A stretch of 64,000 nt of DNA from Phytoactinopolyspora alkaliphila (GTDB lineage Bacteria > Actinomycetota > Actinomycetes > Jiangellales > Jiangellaceae), in NCBI RefSeq assembly GCF_010550695.1, contig NZ_JAAGOB010000012.1, positions 77,844 through 141,843 of the forward strand, read 5' to 3'. The position numbers were made by a program, and so were the translations under genes. The notes below the pieces were generated by a model. It worked only from the letters and a program-made list of their open reading frames with translations. It did not search any database and was not told where the DNA came from. Positions 9,239-18,449 of this stretch are shown in pieces. Positions within the stretch are counted from its first letter, which is position 1. Every line of letters starts with the position of its first letter.

Positions 9239-9915
9239 GCGACCTGGTCGTCGACGAGCCGGTATCCGGCGCCGCGCACGGTGCGCAGACTGTGGCGGCC
9301 GAACGGGACGTCGATCTTGCGCCTCAGGTATCCCACGTAGACCTCGACGACGTTGGGGTCGCCGTCGTAATGCGGGTCCCAGACATGCTCGAGGAGGTCC
9401 AGCTTGGACACCACCTCGTCACGGCGGTGCAGGAGGTAGCGCAGCACGCCGAACTCCCGCGGGGTCAGCTCGATGGGCTGATCGCCACGGCGGACCGCAC
9501 GCGTGGCGGGGTCGAGGAAGAGATCGCCCACGCTGAGCACGGCTGGCCGCTTGGGCGCGCCGCGCCGGATGAGCGCGCGCAGCCGAGCGACGAGCACGAC
9601 ATAGGAGAACGGCTTGGTCAGATAGTCATCAGCGCCGACGTCGAGGCCGTCCGCCTGATCGTACTCGCCGTCCTTGGCCGAGAGCATGAGAATCGGCATC
9701 CACCGGTTCTCCGCGCGCAGCGTCTGGCAGATCCGGTAGCCGGACAAGGACGGCAACATGATGTCAAGGACGACGGCGTCGTAGTCGTTCTCCCTGGCCA
9801 GGTGCAGACCCTCGAGGCCGTCGTGGGCGAGCTCCACGGAGAACCCTTCCGCGGAGAGGCCGCGCTGAAGCGCACGTGCCATGCCCCGCTCGTCTTCCAC
9901 CACGAGAATTCGCAT
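9235..9915 (-). CDS. OmpR/PhoB-family response regulator
   Basis: DNA-binding response regulator of 226 residues. The receiver domain, about 1-115, has the acidic pocket (VVEDE), the phospho-acceptor Asp near residue 51 (VVLDIMLP), the switch Ser (MLSAK) and the Lys of LTKPFSY. The winged-helix output domain (ELTPREFGVLRYLL...VEVYVGYLRRKI...TVRGAGYRL) fills the rest. It is first in a two-gene operon with the kinase, with a 4-base overlap. Its start lies 113 bases from the divergent gene at 10029, so the shared region 9916-10028 is the likely place for autoregulation and control of that neighbour. Confidence 0.94.
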   Translation of the reverse strand: MRILVVEDERGMARALQRGLSAEGFSVELAHDGLEGLHLARENDYDAVVLDIMLPSLSGYRICQTLRAENRWMPILMLSAKDGEYDQADGLDVGADDYLTKPFSYVVLVARLRALIRRGAPKRPAVLSVGDLFLDPATRAVRRGDQPIELTPREFGVLRYLLHRRDEVVSKLDLLEHVWDPHYDGDPNVVEVYVGYLRRKIDVPFGRHSLRTVRGAGYRLVDDQVA

Positions 9916-10028
9916 GTGGCCAGTGTCCCGCCTTTCCCGCCAAGATGGCCGTCAAGCTCTCAGTGTCCTCACAGCGCCGGCCGCGCACAGTGGACGTATT
10001 GGATCCGTGATGCAAGGAGAACATAGAG

Positions 10029-11210
10029 ATGGCTACCGCAGTGGACCACCCCGGCAGGCGCAAAGTGTTCGGAAAGCCGTGGGTGGTCCCCGCGGTAGCC
10101 GCGACGGCGGTGGTGGCCACGGCCGTCGCCGTGCCTCTCATCGCCGATGCCGACTCCGACCTTCCGGAGCGCAGCGCGGCGGAACTGTTCGCCGGCCTCG
10201 CCCGCGCGCCCGAGGTGCCCTTCGCCGGTACCCTCGTGTACTCCGCGGACCTGGGACTGCCCGACCTGTCGGCCTTTACCGATGACGACAGCACCACCCC
10301 GTGGTCACTGCTCAGCGGAGCCACCACGGCCCGGATCTGGTATTCCGACCTGGACACGTTCCGGATCGCGTTGCACGGAGAGTTGTCGGAGACCGACCTG
10401 ATCCGGGACGGCGACAGCTTCTGGTACTGGGACAGTGACGAGAACACCGTGACACACCTGGACGCGCCCGCGAGTCAGGAGGACCCCGCGGGTGGCCTGT
10501 TCGGAGCTGATATGGGTCGCGCGCTCGGCAGCTCGGACGTCGTCGCCCAGCTGGCCATGCACTGGCTGGCGCCTACCACCGAGATCTCCGTGGACGGCAC
10601 CGCCACCGTGGCCGGCCGTCCTGCCTATGAGCTCGTCATCGCCCCTCGCGACGAGCAGTCCCTCATCGGCTCGATCCGGGTGGCGATCGACGGTGAACAC
10701 GGTGTTCCGCTCCGGATCCAGGTTCATAGCACCGACGGCGGCGACCCCGCGATCGAGGTCGGCTTCACGTCGGTCTCGTTCAAGGAGCCGGATCCGTCGG
10801 TCTACGAGTTCACACCGCCGCCTGGGGCCAGCACGGAGGAACTCGACCTGGACTCCTGGCTCTCTGCCCACGAGGAGCATGATCCGTTCGGCGGCGCGCC
10901 GCTGGGCACCGACGAAATGGCGGTGGATGTGGTCGGCGAGTCGTGGACGTCGGTTCTTATCGTCGACGGCGTGGATCCTGCGCGCCTCGCCGCTCAGCTC
11001 GAGAAGCTGAGCACGGAGTCGGACAAGGACGTCGGTGACGTCGCTGGAGCCGTCGGCGCCCTGCTCTCACAGATGCGCCCCGTGGGTGGGCCCTACGGCT
11101 CAGGGCTCGCCCTGGAGAGCCGGCTCCTCTCGATCCTCCTGCTGGATGACGGGCGGCTCTTCGCCGGAGCGGTGAGCCTGGAAGCGCTCGAAGAGGCGGC
11201 AGCCGACTGA
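10029..11210 (+). CDS. Exported LolA/MucB-like protein (DUF2092-type)
   Basis: A 393-residue protein with an uncleaved-looking N-terminal signal anchor (WVVPAVAATAVVATAVAVPLIA, about 19-40) after a short basic leader. The rest is soluble and extracytoplasmic. The segments TTARIWYSDLDTFRIAL, DSFWYWDSDENTVTHL, VAGRPAYELVIAPRDE and GVPLRIQVHS are those of actinobacterial LolA/MucB-fold proteins, which form a half-barrel lipid or lipoprotein binding surface. These are often sensors or chaperones for envelope stress. The Shine-Dalgarno AAGGAGA at 10014-10020 lies about 8 bases before the ATG. Divergent transcription from an OmpR-type two-component operon suggests functional linkage. The specific ligand is unknown. 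Confidence 0.75.
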   Translation: MATAVDHPGRRKVFGKPWVVPAVAATAVVATAVAVPLIADADSDLPERSAAELFAGLARAPEVPFAGTLVYSADLGLPDLSAFTDDDSTTPWSLLSGATTARIWYSDLDTFRIALHGELSETDLIRDGDSFWYWDSDENTVTHLDAPASQEDPAGGLFGADMGRALGSSDVVAQLAMHWLAPTTEISVDGTATVAGRPAYELVIAPRDEQSLIGSIRVAIDGEHGVPLRIQVHSTDGGDPAIEVGFTSVSFKEPDPSVYEFTPPPGASTEELDLDSWLSAHEEHDPFGGAPLGTDEMAVDVVGESWTSVLIVDGVDPARLAAQLEKLSTESDKDVGDVAGAVGALLSQMRPVGGPYGSGLALESRLLSILLLDDGRLFAGAVSLEALEEAAAD

Positions 11211-11266
11211 GGCGTGGGCCCGTTCCCACCCGCGGGCCCACGTCCCACAGCCGCCACACTCATCAT

Positions 11267-11304
11267 GATCGGCCGGGCTTTCCGACGAGAAAGCCCGGCC
11301 GATC
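11267..11304. terminator. Bidirectional terminator, 16-bp perfect stem
   Basis: Two 16-base arms (11267-11282 and 11289-11304) are perfectly complementary, with a 6-base loop (CGACGA). The stem is GC-rich at its core, with an AAAG/CTTT segment next to the loop. It sits between the convergent genes ending at 11210 and 11333, so it can stop transcription from both sides. Confidence 0.85.
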
Positions 11305-11332
11305 ACGTTGAGCGGCATTCGTGGCGCGAGGT

Positions 11333-12289
11333 CTACTCGAAGGCGGGACCCGCTTCCTCGGCGGCTTCTTCGCCCTCGGCGACGCGCTCGGAGATGGACT
11401 CCAGCACGTCGGCCTTCACGCTGCTCGCCGAGCGAGCGGCGGCGGCGCTGCTCTTGGTGCTCAGCGAGGCCGCGGACGCAGTTTCGCACTGCTCCTCGCC
11501 GCGCACCCGGTTGTCGCTGACCACCGGAGCGGGACTGTTGTCGGCGCAGATCAGGTCGCCGCGGATGACGTTGCCGCTGATCGTTGCGTCGGCGGTGTTG
11601 CCGGTGACGCTCAGGCCGGCACCGAAGACGTTGAAGCCACAGTCGCCGACGGCACCCTGCTCACCGATCTGCAGCAGGCCGCTGTTGCCGGAGAAGCTGG
11701 CGTCGCCGTCCACCTCGGAGAAGCAGACGACGCTGCCGAGCTCCGTGCCGGCTACCGAGATGCCGCCTTCGATCACCGAGTCGTACACGTCGGTGAGCAG
11801 GCCACCCTCGGAGTTGACGTTCCGGCCGACCCGGCTGGACTCGAGGAAGGTCTCGACATTGGTGGAGTTGACGTTGCGCTCGTACGACGAGCCGAGGCTG
11901 TAGAAGAACTCCGAATCCGTGGCCACCACGTTCAGTGCGTGCGAGCTGTCCTCGGAGTAGACGCCGAAGGCTCCGTTGAGTCGGGTGACGTCCTTGGCCT
12001 CGGAGTTGTCGAGGCTGGCGAAGCCGTTGGCGTTCACCCGCAGTGCACCCTCGACGACCGAGTCCTCCAGGAGCAGGTTGGCGTTGGCCCGCACGGTGGC
12101 GGTTCCGGTGATGGTGACGTTGGTGAGCTCACACGAGGTGTCGGCCCGGACGACGAGATCGCCGGGGATGGTGACGTCGGAGGCGGTACCTTCACAGATG
12201 ATCGTCAGGCCGGCCTGGGACGGAGCCGCGAAACCTACTGCGAGGAGTGCCCCGCCTGCGAGGGCGAGTACGAGTCTTTTCACGCGCAT
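11333..12289 (-). CDS. Secreted beta-helix-like repeat protein, unknown function
   Basis: A 318-residue exported protein. The Sec signal peptide covers the first 26 residues or so (KRLVLALAGGALLAVGFAAPSQA, cleavage after AQA-like PSQA). The mature part is a run of short strands separated by Asn, Asp and Ser turns (VTIPGDLVVRADTSCELTNVTI, GALRVNANGFASLDNSEA, DATISGNVIRGDLICADNS), typical of a right-handed parallel beta-helix. Four or more Cys residues could form disulfides. The C-terminal 50 residues switch to an Ala/Ser/Glu-rich helix. ATG 12289 is preceded by a GGGGAA ribosome-binding site. The role is unknown; surface or matrix protein is a guess. It is monocistronic and ends at the shared terminator. 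Confidence 0.75.
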   Translation of the reverse strand: MRVKRLVLALAGGALLAVGFAAPSQAGLTIICEGTASDVTIPGDLVVRADTSCELTNVTITGTATVRANANLLLEDSVVEGALRVNANGFASLDNSEAKDVTRLNGAFGVYSEDSSHALNVVATDSEFFYSLGSSYERNVNSTNVETFLESSRVGRNVNSEGGLLTDVYDSVIEGGISVAGTELGSVVCFSEVDGDASFSGNSGLLQIGEQGAVGDCGFNVFGAGLSVTGNTADATISGNVIRGDLICADNSPAPVVSDNRVRGEEQCETASAASLSTKSSAAAARSASSVKADVLESISERVAEGEEAAEEAGPAFE

Positions 12290-12675
12290 GGATGTTCCCC
12301 TTGTGTCTGCTGGCGTTCTGGCCATCGCCCAGCCCGTCTCGAAAGCCGAGCCGTCCGGGTCGCGGGCGGCTTTGGCGCAGAAGACGCACCGTGGGCGATC
12401 TGGGTCGAGGCCGCGGCCTCCCACGGCGCTCACGGTCGGCAAACGCCCATGCGAGAAAGCGAAACCCCTCTGCCTTCCGAGGAAACCGGCATTTGCGAAT
12501 GCGGGTACCTAGAAGGCATTTCGTGCAGTTGGACTCTTTCGGAAAGCTCTTGCCCTGTCAAGATCTACGGCAGGTCGAGAAGGATCGGACCACGAGGCGT
12601 CGCGTACTGGACTCGTGCCGGTTACCCGGCCGTCGCTTGCGCCGCCGGTGGGCCGCCGCGCGCTAGCCTTCTCGT
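12290..12675. other. Gene-free gap between divergent genes
   Basis: These 386 bases separate the divergent beta-helix gene (minus) and the GNAT/acyl-CoA-synthetase gene (plus), so both promoters should lie here. Open frames crossing it have no codon-bias support and no recognisable motif. I could not pick out a convincing -35/-10 pair or an operator by eye. Confidence 0.5.
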
Positions 12676-15345
12676 GTGCAATCCGCCGCGACCTACCCCG
12701 CTCATTGGGAGGCCGACGTCGTTCTCGCCGACGGCGCCACGGCGCACATCCGGCCGATCCGCCCGGAGGACGCTGACCGGCTGGTCGATTTCTACGCCCG
12801 GGTCAGCGACGAGTCGAAGTACTTCCGCTTCTTCGCGCCGTACCCGCGGCTCAGCGAGCGCGACGTCGCTCATTTCACCCGTATGGACCACGTCCGGCGC
12901 GTCGCGCTGATCGTCCTCGTTGGCGACCAGATGATCGGCGTCGGCCGCTACGATCGCGTCACCGACGGCATCGCCGAGGTGTCGTTCCTGGTGGAGGACA
13001 GCCACCAGGGCCGGGGCGTCGGGAGTGTGTTGCTCGAGCACCTCGCGCAGGCCGCGCGAGAGCGCGGGGTGCACCGCTTCGTGGCCGACATCCTTCCAGT
13101 CAACCGCAAGATGATCAGCGTGTTCTCCGAGGCCGGTTACACCGTCGACGACCATTTCGAGGACGGCATCGTCCACGTCGAGTTCGAGATCGTGCCCACC
13201 GACCATTCCCTGCACGTCACGGAGGCTCGCGAACACCGAGCCGAGGCCAGATCGATCCAGCGGCTGCTCAGGCCGCAATCGGTGGCGATCGTCGGCGCCA
13301 GCCGATCGGCCGGGAAAGCGGGGCAGGCGCTGGTGCGCAACATCGTGGGCAACGGGTTCACCGGCCCGGTCTACCCCGTAAACCCCGAGGCGGTGGCCGT
13401 CGCGGGGGTGCCTGCCTACCCGTCGCTCACCGACATCCCCGCTGAAGTCGACCTGGCGGTGGTCGCCGTTCCGGCCGTGTCGGTGGGCGAGGTCGTCCTC
13501 CAGTGCGCGGCGCACGGGGTGAAGGGCCTCGTCGTCGTCGCGGCGGGCTTCGCGGAGAGCGGCAATGAGGACGGCCGGCGCAGGCAGGCCGAGCTGGTGC
13601 GGGTGGCCCGCGCCAACGGCATGCGGGTGGTGGGGCCCAACTGCCTGGGCATCATCAACACCGACCCCGCGTACTCGCTCAACGCGTCGTTGGCGCCCAT
13701 CGTGCCCCCGCCGGGGCGGATCGGCCTGTTCGCGCAGTCCGGCGCGCTGGGAACAGCGATTCTCAGTGACGGTGCGGCCCGCGGTCTGGGCTTGTCGACG
13801 TTCGTCTCCGCCGGCAACCGCGCCGACGTCTCCGGAAACGACTTGCTGCAGTACTGGCGCGACGACGCCGCCACCGAAGTCGTCCTGCTGTACCTCGAGT
13901 CGCTGGGCAACCCGCGCAAGTTCTCCCGCCTCGCCCGCGACGTCGCCGAGGTGAAGCCGGTGGTCGCGGTGAAGAGCGGGAGGACGACGCAGGGGGTGCC
14001 GACCGGACACACCGTACGGCCCATCGAGGTACCCGAGGCCGCGCTCGATGCCATGTTCCGGCAGTCCGGTGTGATCCGGGTCGACACCATCCCGGAGATG
14101 TTCGATGTGGCCCAGATCCTGGCCTACCAGCCGCTTCCGGCCGGAAACCGGGTCGGCATCGTGGGCAACTCCAGCGCGCTGTGTCTGCTGGCCAACGACG
14201 CCGTCCTCGCCGCCGGGCTCGACGTCGGATGCGAGCCGGTGGACTTGGGCGTAGCCGCGTCCGCGGACGCGTACCGGCACGCGCTAGGCGATCTCGCCTC
14301 CCGCCCGGAGATCGACGCACTCCTCGTGATGTTCACCGCCGCCGTCGACGCCTCCCGCGGGGAGGACGTGGCTCGGGTGCTGGCGCATTCATCGGAGACC
14401 AGCGGCAAGCCCATGGTCACCACCTTCCTGGGCAGCCGTGGTGTCCCCGAGGAGATGCGCAAGCTCGACGAGCACGGGGTTCCCCAGCGCGGCTCGGTGC
14501 CGTCGTACCCGTCGGTCGAGGAAGCCGCGCGAGCCCTGGCGCACGTCACCGGGTACGGCACGTGGCGGCGTCGCCGGCACGGGCAGGTGCCGGCGGTGGG
14601 CGGCGTCGACGCCGCGGCGGCCCGGGCACTGGTGGACTCGCTGCTCGCTGCATCAGCCGAGGACACGGTCGAGCTGGCCCCGACCGACGTGGCCGACCTC
14701 CTGCAGCACTACGGCGTCGAGCTGACGCCGATGACGCCCGCCCCGACGCTTGATGACGCGCTGGCCGCGATGAAGCGGTTCGGCACCGAGGTGGTTCTCA
14801 AGGCCACGGCATCACACCTGCGGCACCGCCCGGACCTCGCCGATGTCTGGCGCAATATCGACACCGCCGACGAGATGCGCGACGCGTGGGAGACCATGTC
14901 TCGTACCCTCGCCGATCCCGCCGACGCCGGGTTCGTGGTCCAGCCGATGGCCGCGGGCGGCGTGCCGGTCGCCATCTGGGGGCGAGAGGATCCCATGTTC
15001 GGCCCGGTGATCTCGTTCGGCATCTCCGGTGTCGCCACGGAGCTGCTCAGCGACCGCGCCTACCGGATCCCACCGCTGACCGACGTGGCGGCCGCGGAGA
15101 TGGTCCGCGAGGTGAAGGCCGCGCCGCTGCTGTTCGGGTACCGCGGCGGAATCATGGCTGATGTCAAAGCCGTTGAAGACCTGTTGCATCGGGTATCCCG
15201 GATGGCGGACGACCTGCCCGAGCTCGCGGCGATCGAGCTGAATCCGGTCCTGGTGGGTGAGGAAGGCGTCGCTGTGGTGAACGCCGCGGCGCGGCTGTCG
15301 AGACTCGCGCCGCGCCCGGACTGGTATGCACGCCGTCTGGCCTGA
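12676..15345 (+). CDS. GNAT acetyltransferase fused to NDP-forming acyl-CoA synthetase-like domains (Pat-type)
   Basis: An 889-residue bifunctional protein. An N-terminal GNAT domain, about 20-175, carries the acetyl-CoA loop EVSFLVEDSHQGRGVGSVLL. It is followed by a CoA-binding domain (SVAIVGASRSAGKAG, about 200-320), succinyl-CoA-ligase-like flavodoxin domains (VVGPNCLGIIN, GLFAQSGALGTA) and a C-terminal ATP-grasp domain (about 680-885, VLKATASHLRHRPDLADVW, PLLFGYRGG). The GNAT-first order matches actinobacterial Pat enzymes that acetylate Lys of AMP-forming acetyl-CoA synthetases, rather than the GNAT-last order of Salmonella Pat. The synthetase part is usually regulatory rather than catalytic in these enzymes. 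The GTG start at 12676 is well placed. The gene is single, with DUF5998 following after 24 bases. Confidence 0.88.
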   Translation: MQSAATYPAHWEADVVLADGATAHIRPIRPEDADRLVDFYARVSDESKYFRFFAPYPRLSERDVAHFTRMDHVRRVALIVLVGDQMIGVGRYDRVTDGIAEVSFLVEDSHQGRGVGSVLLEHLAQAARERGVHRFVADILPVNRKMISVFSEAGYTVDDHFEDGIVHVEFEIVPTDHSLHVTEAREHRAEARSIQRLLRPQSVAIVGASRSAGKAGQALVRNIVGNGFTGPVYPVNPEAVAVAGVPAYPSLTDIPAEVDLAVVAVPAVSVGEVVLQCAAHGVKGLVVVAAGFAESGNEDGRRRQAELVRVARANGMRVVGPNCLGIINTDPAYSLNASLAPIVPPPGRIGLFAQSGALGTAILSDGAARGLGLSTFVSAGNRADVSGNDLLQYWRDDAATEVVLLYLESLGNPRKFSRLARDVAEVKPVVAVKSGRTTQGVPTGHTVRPIEVPEAALDAMFRQSGVIRVDTIPEMFDVAQILAYQPLPAGNRVGIVGNSSALCLLANDAVLAAGLDVGCEPVDLGVAASADAYRHALGDLASRPEIDALLVMFTAAVDASRGEDVARVLAHSSETSGKPMVTTFLGSRGVPEEMRKLDEHGVPQRGSVPSYPSVEEAARALAHVTGYGTWRRRRHGQVPAVGGVDAAAARALVDSLLAASAEDTVELAPTDVADLLQHYGVELTPMTPAPTLDDALAAMKRFGTEVVLKATASHLRHRPDLADVWRNIDTADEMRDAWETMSRTLADPADAGFVVQPMAAGGVPVAIWGREDPMFGPVISFGISGVATELLSDRAYRIPPLTDVAAAEMVREVKAAPLLFGYRGGIMADVKAVEDLLHRVSRMADDLPELAAIELNPVLVGEEGVAVVNAAARLSRLAPRPDWYARRLA

Positions 15346-15369
15346 GCAGAGCGTGTAAGGATGGGGGCT

Positions 15370-15951
15370 ATGTCGGACACAGGGACTCGCGAAGGGCTGA
15401 GAATCGCGATTCAGCAGGCGGGCTACTACCCGGACCTCGTCGCGGACACGCTGGAAACAGCGCTGGCCGGGGAACCGGTCGAGTCCTTCATCGTTCATCA
15501 CGAGCCGCATTTCGACCGTGACGAGCTACGTCGCCATGTCAGCGTCCTCGTGCTCACTCCTACCCGGCTCATCGTCGGTCACTCGGACGAGTACCCGTCG
15601 GACGAGACCCACGGTGGGCCGTACGCCACCACCTCCACGGAGGCGGTCCCGCTCGATCGGGTGTCCTCGGTGGTCGTCAGCCGGACGGTTCCGTCTCCGG
15701 CGTCTCACCAGATAGGCGACCGGCCGCTGGATGTCGTGGTGACCATCGGCTGGGGAGCGATGAGCCGGATCGATCTCGAGCCCGCCACCTGCGGTGATCC
15801 AGACTGCGAGGCGGACCACGGATATACCGGTGCGTTGACCTCCGACGATTTCACCCTGCGTGTGAGCGAGGCCGGTGACGGCATCGCCCGGGTGGACGAC
15901 ATGTTGCGCTTCGCGCGGGCCTTGTCGGCCGCCACCGTGCGGGTGCGGTGA
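15370..15951 (+). CDS. DUF5998 family protein
   Basis: About 193 residues, conserved in actinomycetes but uncharacterised. Visible features are a helical N-terminus (GLRIAIQQAGYYPDLVADTLETALAGE), then VLVLTPTRLIVGHSDE and VVVTIGWGAMSRIDLEPATCGDPDCEADHGYTG, with a CxxxxC pair and a nearby His that could bind metal. ATG 15370 is preferred because a GGGGG stretch precedes it at proper spacing; ATG 15361 in the same frame is an alternative. The stop overlaps the next gene's start by 4 bases (GTGA), so the two proteins are translationally coupled and probably act together. Confidence 0.8.
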   Translation: MSDTGTREGLRIAIQQAGYYPDLVADTLETALAGEPVESFIVHHEPHFDRDELRRHVSVLVLTPTRLIVGHSDEYPSDETHGGPYATTSTEAVPLDRVSSVVVSRTVPSPASHQIGDRPLDVVVTIGWGAMSRIDLEPATCGDPDCEADHGYTGALTSDDFTLRVSEAGDGIARVDDMLRFARALSAATVRVR

Positions 15952-17075
15952 CGCGCTTGCCGGTGCTGCCTCGATACGGCGAGCGTTCGCTTGCCGATCT
16001 GCTTCCGTCGGTGCTGGGTGCCCTCGGCCTGCCGGGGGAGGACAACGCCTTGGACCTGCCGCGTGCGTCGCGATACTGCGTGCTGCTGGTGGACGGGCTC
16101 GGCTGGAACCTCCTGTCGTCGCATCCGATCCAGACGCCGTTCCTCGCCTCCTTATCCGGGCGCCCGCTCACCTGCGGTGTGCCCAGCACCACCGCCACCA
16201 GCCTGACAAGCCTCGGCACCGGACTCCCGCCGGGCCGGCACGGGGTCCTCGGCTACACCACGCGGGTACCGGGGCGCGACGAGATCTTCAACGCGCTGAA
16301 ATGGGAACCGCGAATCGATCCGGCCACGTACCAGCCGCATCCGTCCCTCTTCGAACGGGCACACCATGCGGGCGTCAGCACCGCGGTGCTGGGGGAGCGG
16401 CGGTTCCGGGAGACCGGCCTGACCATGGCTGCCCTGCGCGGGCCCTTCCGCGCGGCCGGCACCTACGGTGAACGGGTGGCTGCCGCCGCCGACGCGGTCC
16501 GCGCCGGCGACTCGAGCCTGGTCTACGTCTACGACAGCGACCTCGATCACACCGGGCACCAGAGCGGCTGCCGGTCCGCGGCGTGGCGGCACCAGCTGGT
16601 GATGGTGGACCGGTTCGCGGAGGAGCTGTACGACGCCCTACCCGACGACGCCGTGCTGATCGTCACCGGTGACCACGGCATGGTCGACATCCCGAGCGAG
16701 CTCCGGATCGACGTGGGAGATCACCCTGGGCTGCGCGAAGGTGTCTCACTCATCGCCGGCGAGGCACGCTTTCGGCACGTCTACACGCGCGACGGCGACC
16801 GCTCGAACGCCGAGGACGTCCGGGCGGCCTGGACTGATGTGCTGGACGGCGGCCGCGCCACGGTGGTGACCCGTGAGGAAGCCGTGGATCTGGGCTGGTT
16901 CGGCGCGGTGGAGAACCGGGTGCTCGAGCGGATCGGCGACGTGGTGGCCAACGTGCACGGTCAGTGCGCGGTGGAATACCGCAGTGTCTTCCCGGTCGAG
17001 ACCAAGCTGGTGGGCCTGCACGGCGCCATCAGCGAGGACGAGATGCTCGTGCCGTTGCTGACGAGCGCGGGCTAG
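15948..17075 (+). CDS. Alkaline phosphatase superfamily / nucleotide pyrophosphatase-type hydrolase
   Basis: A 375-residue hydrolase with the metal sites of the phosphodiesterase/nucleotide pyrophosphatase branch. LLVDGLGWNLL holds the first Asp, and PSTTATSLTSLGTG carries the Thr nucleophile and the family's TxTSxxTG block. DSDLDHTGHQSG supplies Asp and His, and VTGDHGMVD supplies Asp-His. No signal peptide is seen, so a cytoplasmic enzyme is expected. The GTG start at 15948 overlaps DUF5998 by 4 bases. The substrate is unknown; a phosphodiester or nucleotide is likely. It ends 21 bases before the convergent sepH. Confidence 0.87.
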   Translation: MTRLPVLPRYGERSLADLLPSVLGALGLPGEDNALDLPRASRYCVLLVDGLGWNLLSSHPIQTPFLASLSGRPLTCGVPSTTATSLTSLGTGLPPGRHGVLGYTTRVPGRDEIFNALKWEPRIDPATYQPHPSLFERAHHAGVSTAVLGERRFRETGLTMAALRGPFRAAGTYGERVAAAADAVRAGDSSLVYVYDSDLDHTGHQSGCRSAAWRHQLVMVDRFAEELYDALPDDAVLIVTGDHGMVDIPSELRIDVGDHPGLREGVSLIAGEARFRHVYTRDGDRSNAEDVRAAWTDVLDGGRATVVTREEAVDLGWFGAVENRVLERIGDVVANVHGQCAVEYRSVFPVETKLVGLHGAISEDEMLVPLLTSAG

Positions 17076-17096
17076 GACTTTTGGCGGAGTCGAGCT

Positions 17097-18239
17097 CTAT
17101 TCGGGCTTACGACGACCGAACATGATCTCGTCCCAGGTAGGAACGCTCGGACGGCGCGACCGGGACGACCCGCGAGGCTTCGCCACCGGCGGCGGTTCTT
17201 GTGCCGTGGGGGCCAGTTCAGGCTGCTCGTGCTCGTCGTCGTCGCCCTCGTCGACGTGACTGGCGATGTCGCTGAGGCGGAGGCGATCCGTGCTGGCGTT
17301 GTCTTCGTCGTCAGCGGGCTGGTCGCTCCACAGCTCCGGTTCGCGGCGACGTCGCTCGGGGCGGCCGTACCGGCCGGTGCGCCGGGGACGGCGGGCCACG
17401 GGCTCGATGGGTGTGGTGGGGTTCTCGTCGTTGGGATCGTCGTCGGCGTCGTTCTCGACCGGCGCGGTGGACCGCAGCAGGGCCGACACCGGCTCGTCGC
17501 TCACCTGGGCGGTGGTCATCGCCTCCGGCAAGGGCGCCGAATCGAATGCATCGTCCGGCGTCTCGTCCTCAGGCGCTTCGGCGACCACCGACAGCCGCGG
17601 TGGTCCGGCGGGCGCGTCGGGCTCCTCCGGGGCCGGTTCGGGCTCGGGCCGCGGCTCTCCGGAGACCAGCCGCGCGACGAGGTCCTGCGGGACGACGGAA
17701 CGGCCGGAAGGATCGAAGGAGAAGACCGCTGCCGACGGCTCGGTCGTGTCGTCCGGGGCGTCTTCGGGCGCGGTCCACGAGCATTGGACCCGCCAGCGGC
17801 CGTCGTCGGCGCGCCAGGCGTCCCACTCGACGCTCTCCGGCTCGGCGCCTATGGAGGCGGCGTAGTCGGCAGCCGCGGACTCGAGGGTACGCACCGGCCC
17901 GTCGCCCGCTGGACGGCGCAGGTTCGCCTGACGGGCCCTGCCGGCGATGTGCTCACGCTCAGCCAGCACGGGTCCGGCGAAGCGCCGCACCTTCTCCAGC
18001 GGCATCGTAGCGGCCGCGGCGACGGACTCAACCGACTCACCGGCCCGGATCCGGGCCTGGATGTCCCGCGGACGCAGTTGGCTCTCTAGCTGAATCTCCA
18101 ACTGTCCCAACCTCGCTCGGTCACCTCGGATCGCGGCGTGCAAGCGCTCGTCGGCCCGCAGCGCGAACTGTTCGTCACCGTCGGAGAGGATCAAGTACTC
18201 GCAGTCCTCGCTGACCGCAGTCAAGCGAAGCTCTCGCAT
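17097..18239 (-). CDS. sepH: Septation protein SepH (DUF3071)
   Basis: A 380-residue cell-division protein that in Streptomyces binds FtsZ and promotes filament assembly. The conserved N-terminal block (MRELRLTAVSEDCEYLILS...LRPRDIQARIRAGESVESVAAAA) includes the helix-turn-helix-like motif required for FtsZ binding, near residues 58-90. A long Pro/Glu/Asp-rich disordered middle follows (about 180-350), and the conserved C-terminal tag VPTWDEIMFG closes the protein. Length and both end motifs match the family. It is divergent from hemH, with 210 bases between the starts holding both promoters. The sepH-hemH-inositol phosphatase order is conserved in actinomycetes. Confidence 0.94.
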   Translation of the reverse strand: MRELRLTAVSEDCEYLILSDGDEQFALRADERLHAAIRGDRARLGQLEIQLESQLRPRDIQARIRAGESVESVAAAATMPLEKVRRFAGPVLAEREHIAGRARQANLRRPAGDGPVRTLESAAADYAASIGAEPESVEWDAWRADDGRWRVQCSWTAPEDAPDDTTEPSAAVFSFDPSGRSVVPQDLVARLVSGEPRPEPEPAPEEPDAPAGPPRLSVVAEAPEDETPDDAFDSAPLPEAMTTAQVSDEPVSALLRSTAPVENDADDDPNDENPTTPIEPVARRPRRTGRYGRPERRRREPELWSDQPADDEDNASTDRLRLSDIASHVDEGDDDEHEQPELAPTAQEPPPVAKPRGSSRSRRPSVPTWDEIMFGRRKPE

Positions 18240-18449
18240 ACCCTTACCTCCACACCATGACTGCTCTCATCGTCGCTTGTGAGAGTGTTTGTACCAAGCC
18301 GCCACGCCGCACGAGCAGGGACTGTTGAAGCGTATCGTGCCGAGACAAGACAAAAGCCGGATCCCGTCGCCGCCACTCCCGCGTTGCTCGCCCGGGCGTA
18401 TTCGGCACCCTCCGTGCGGCGTACGCGGCGGGCTTGGGAGGATCAGAGG

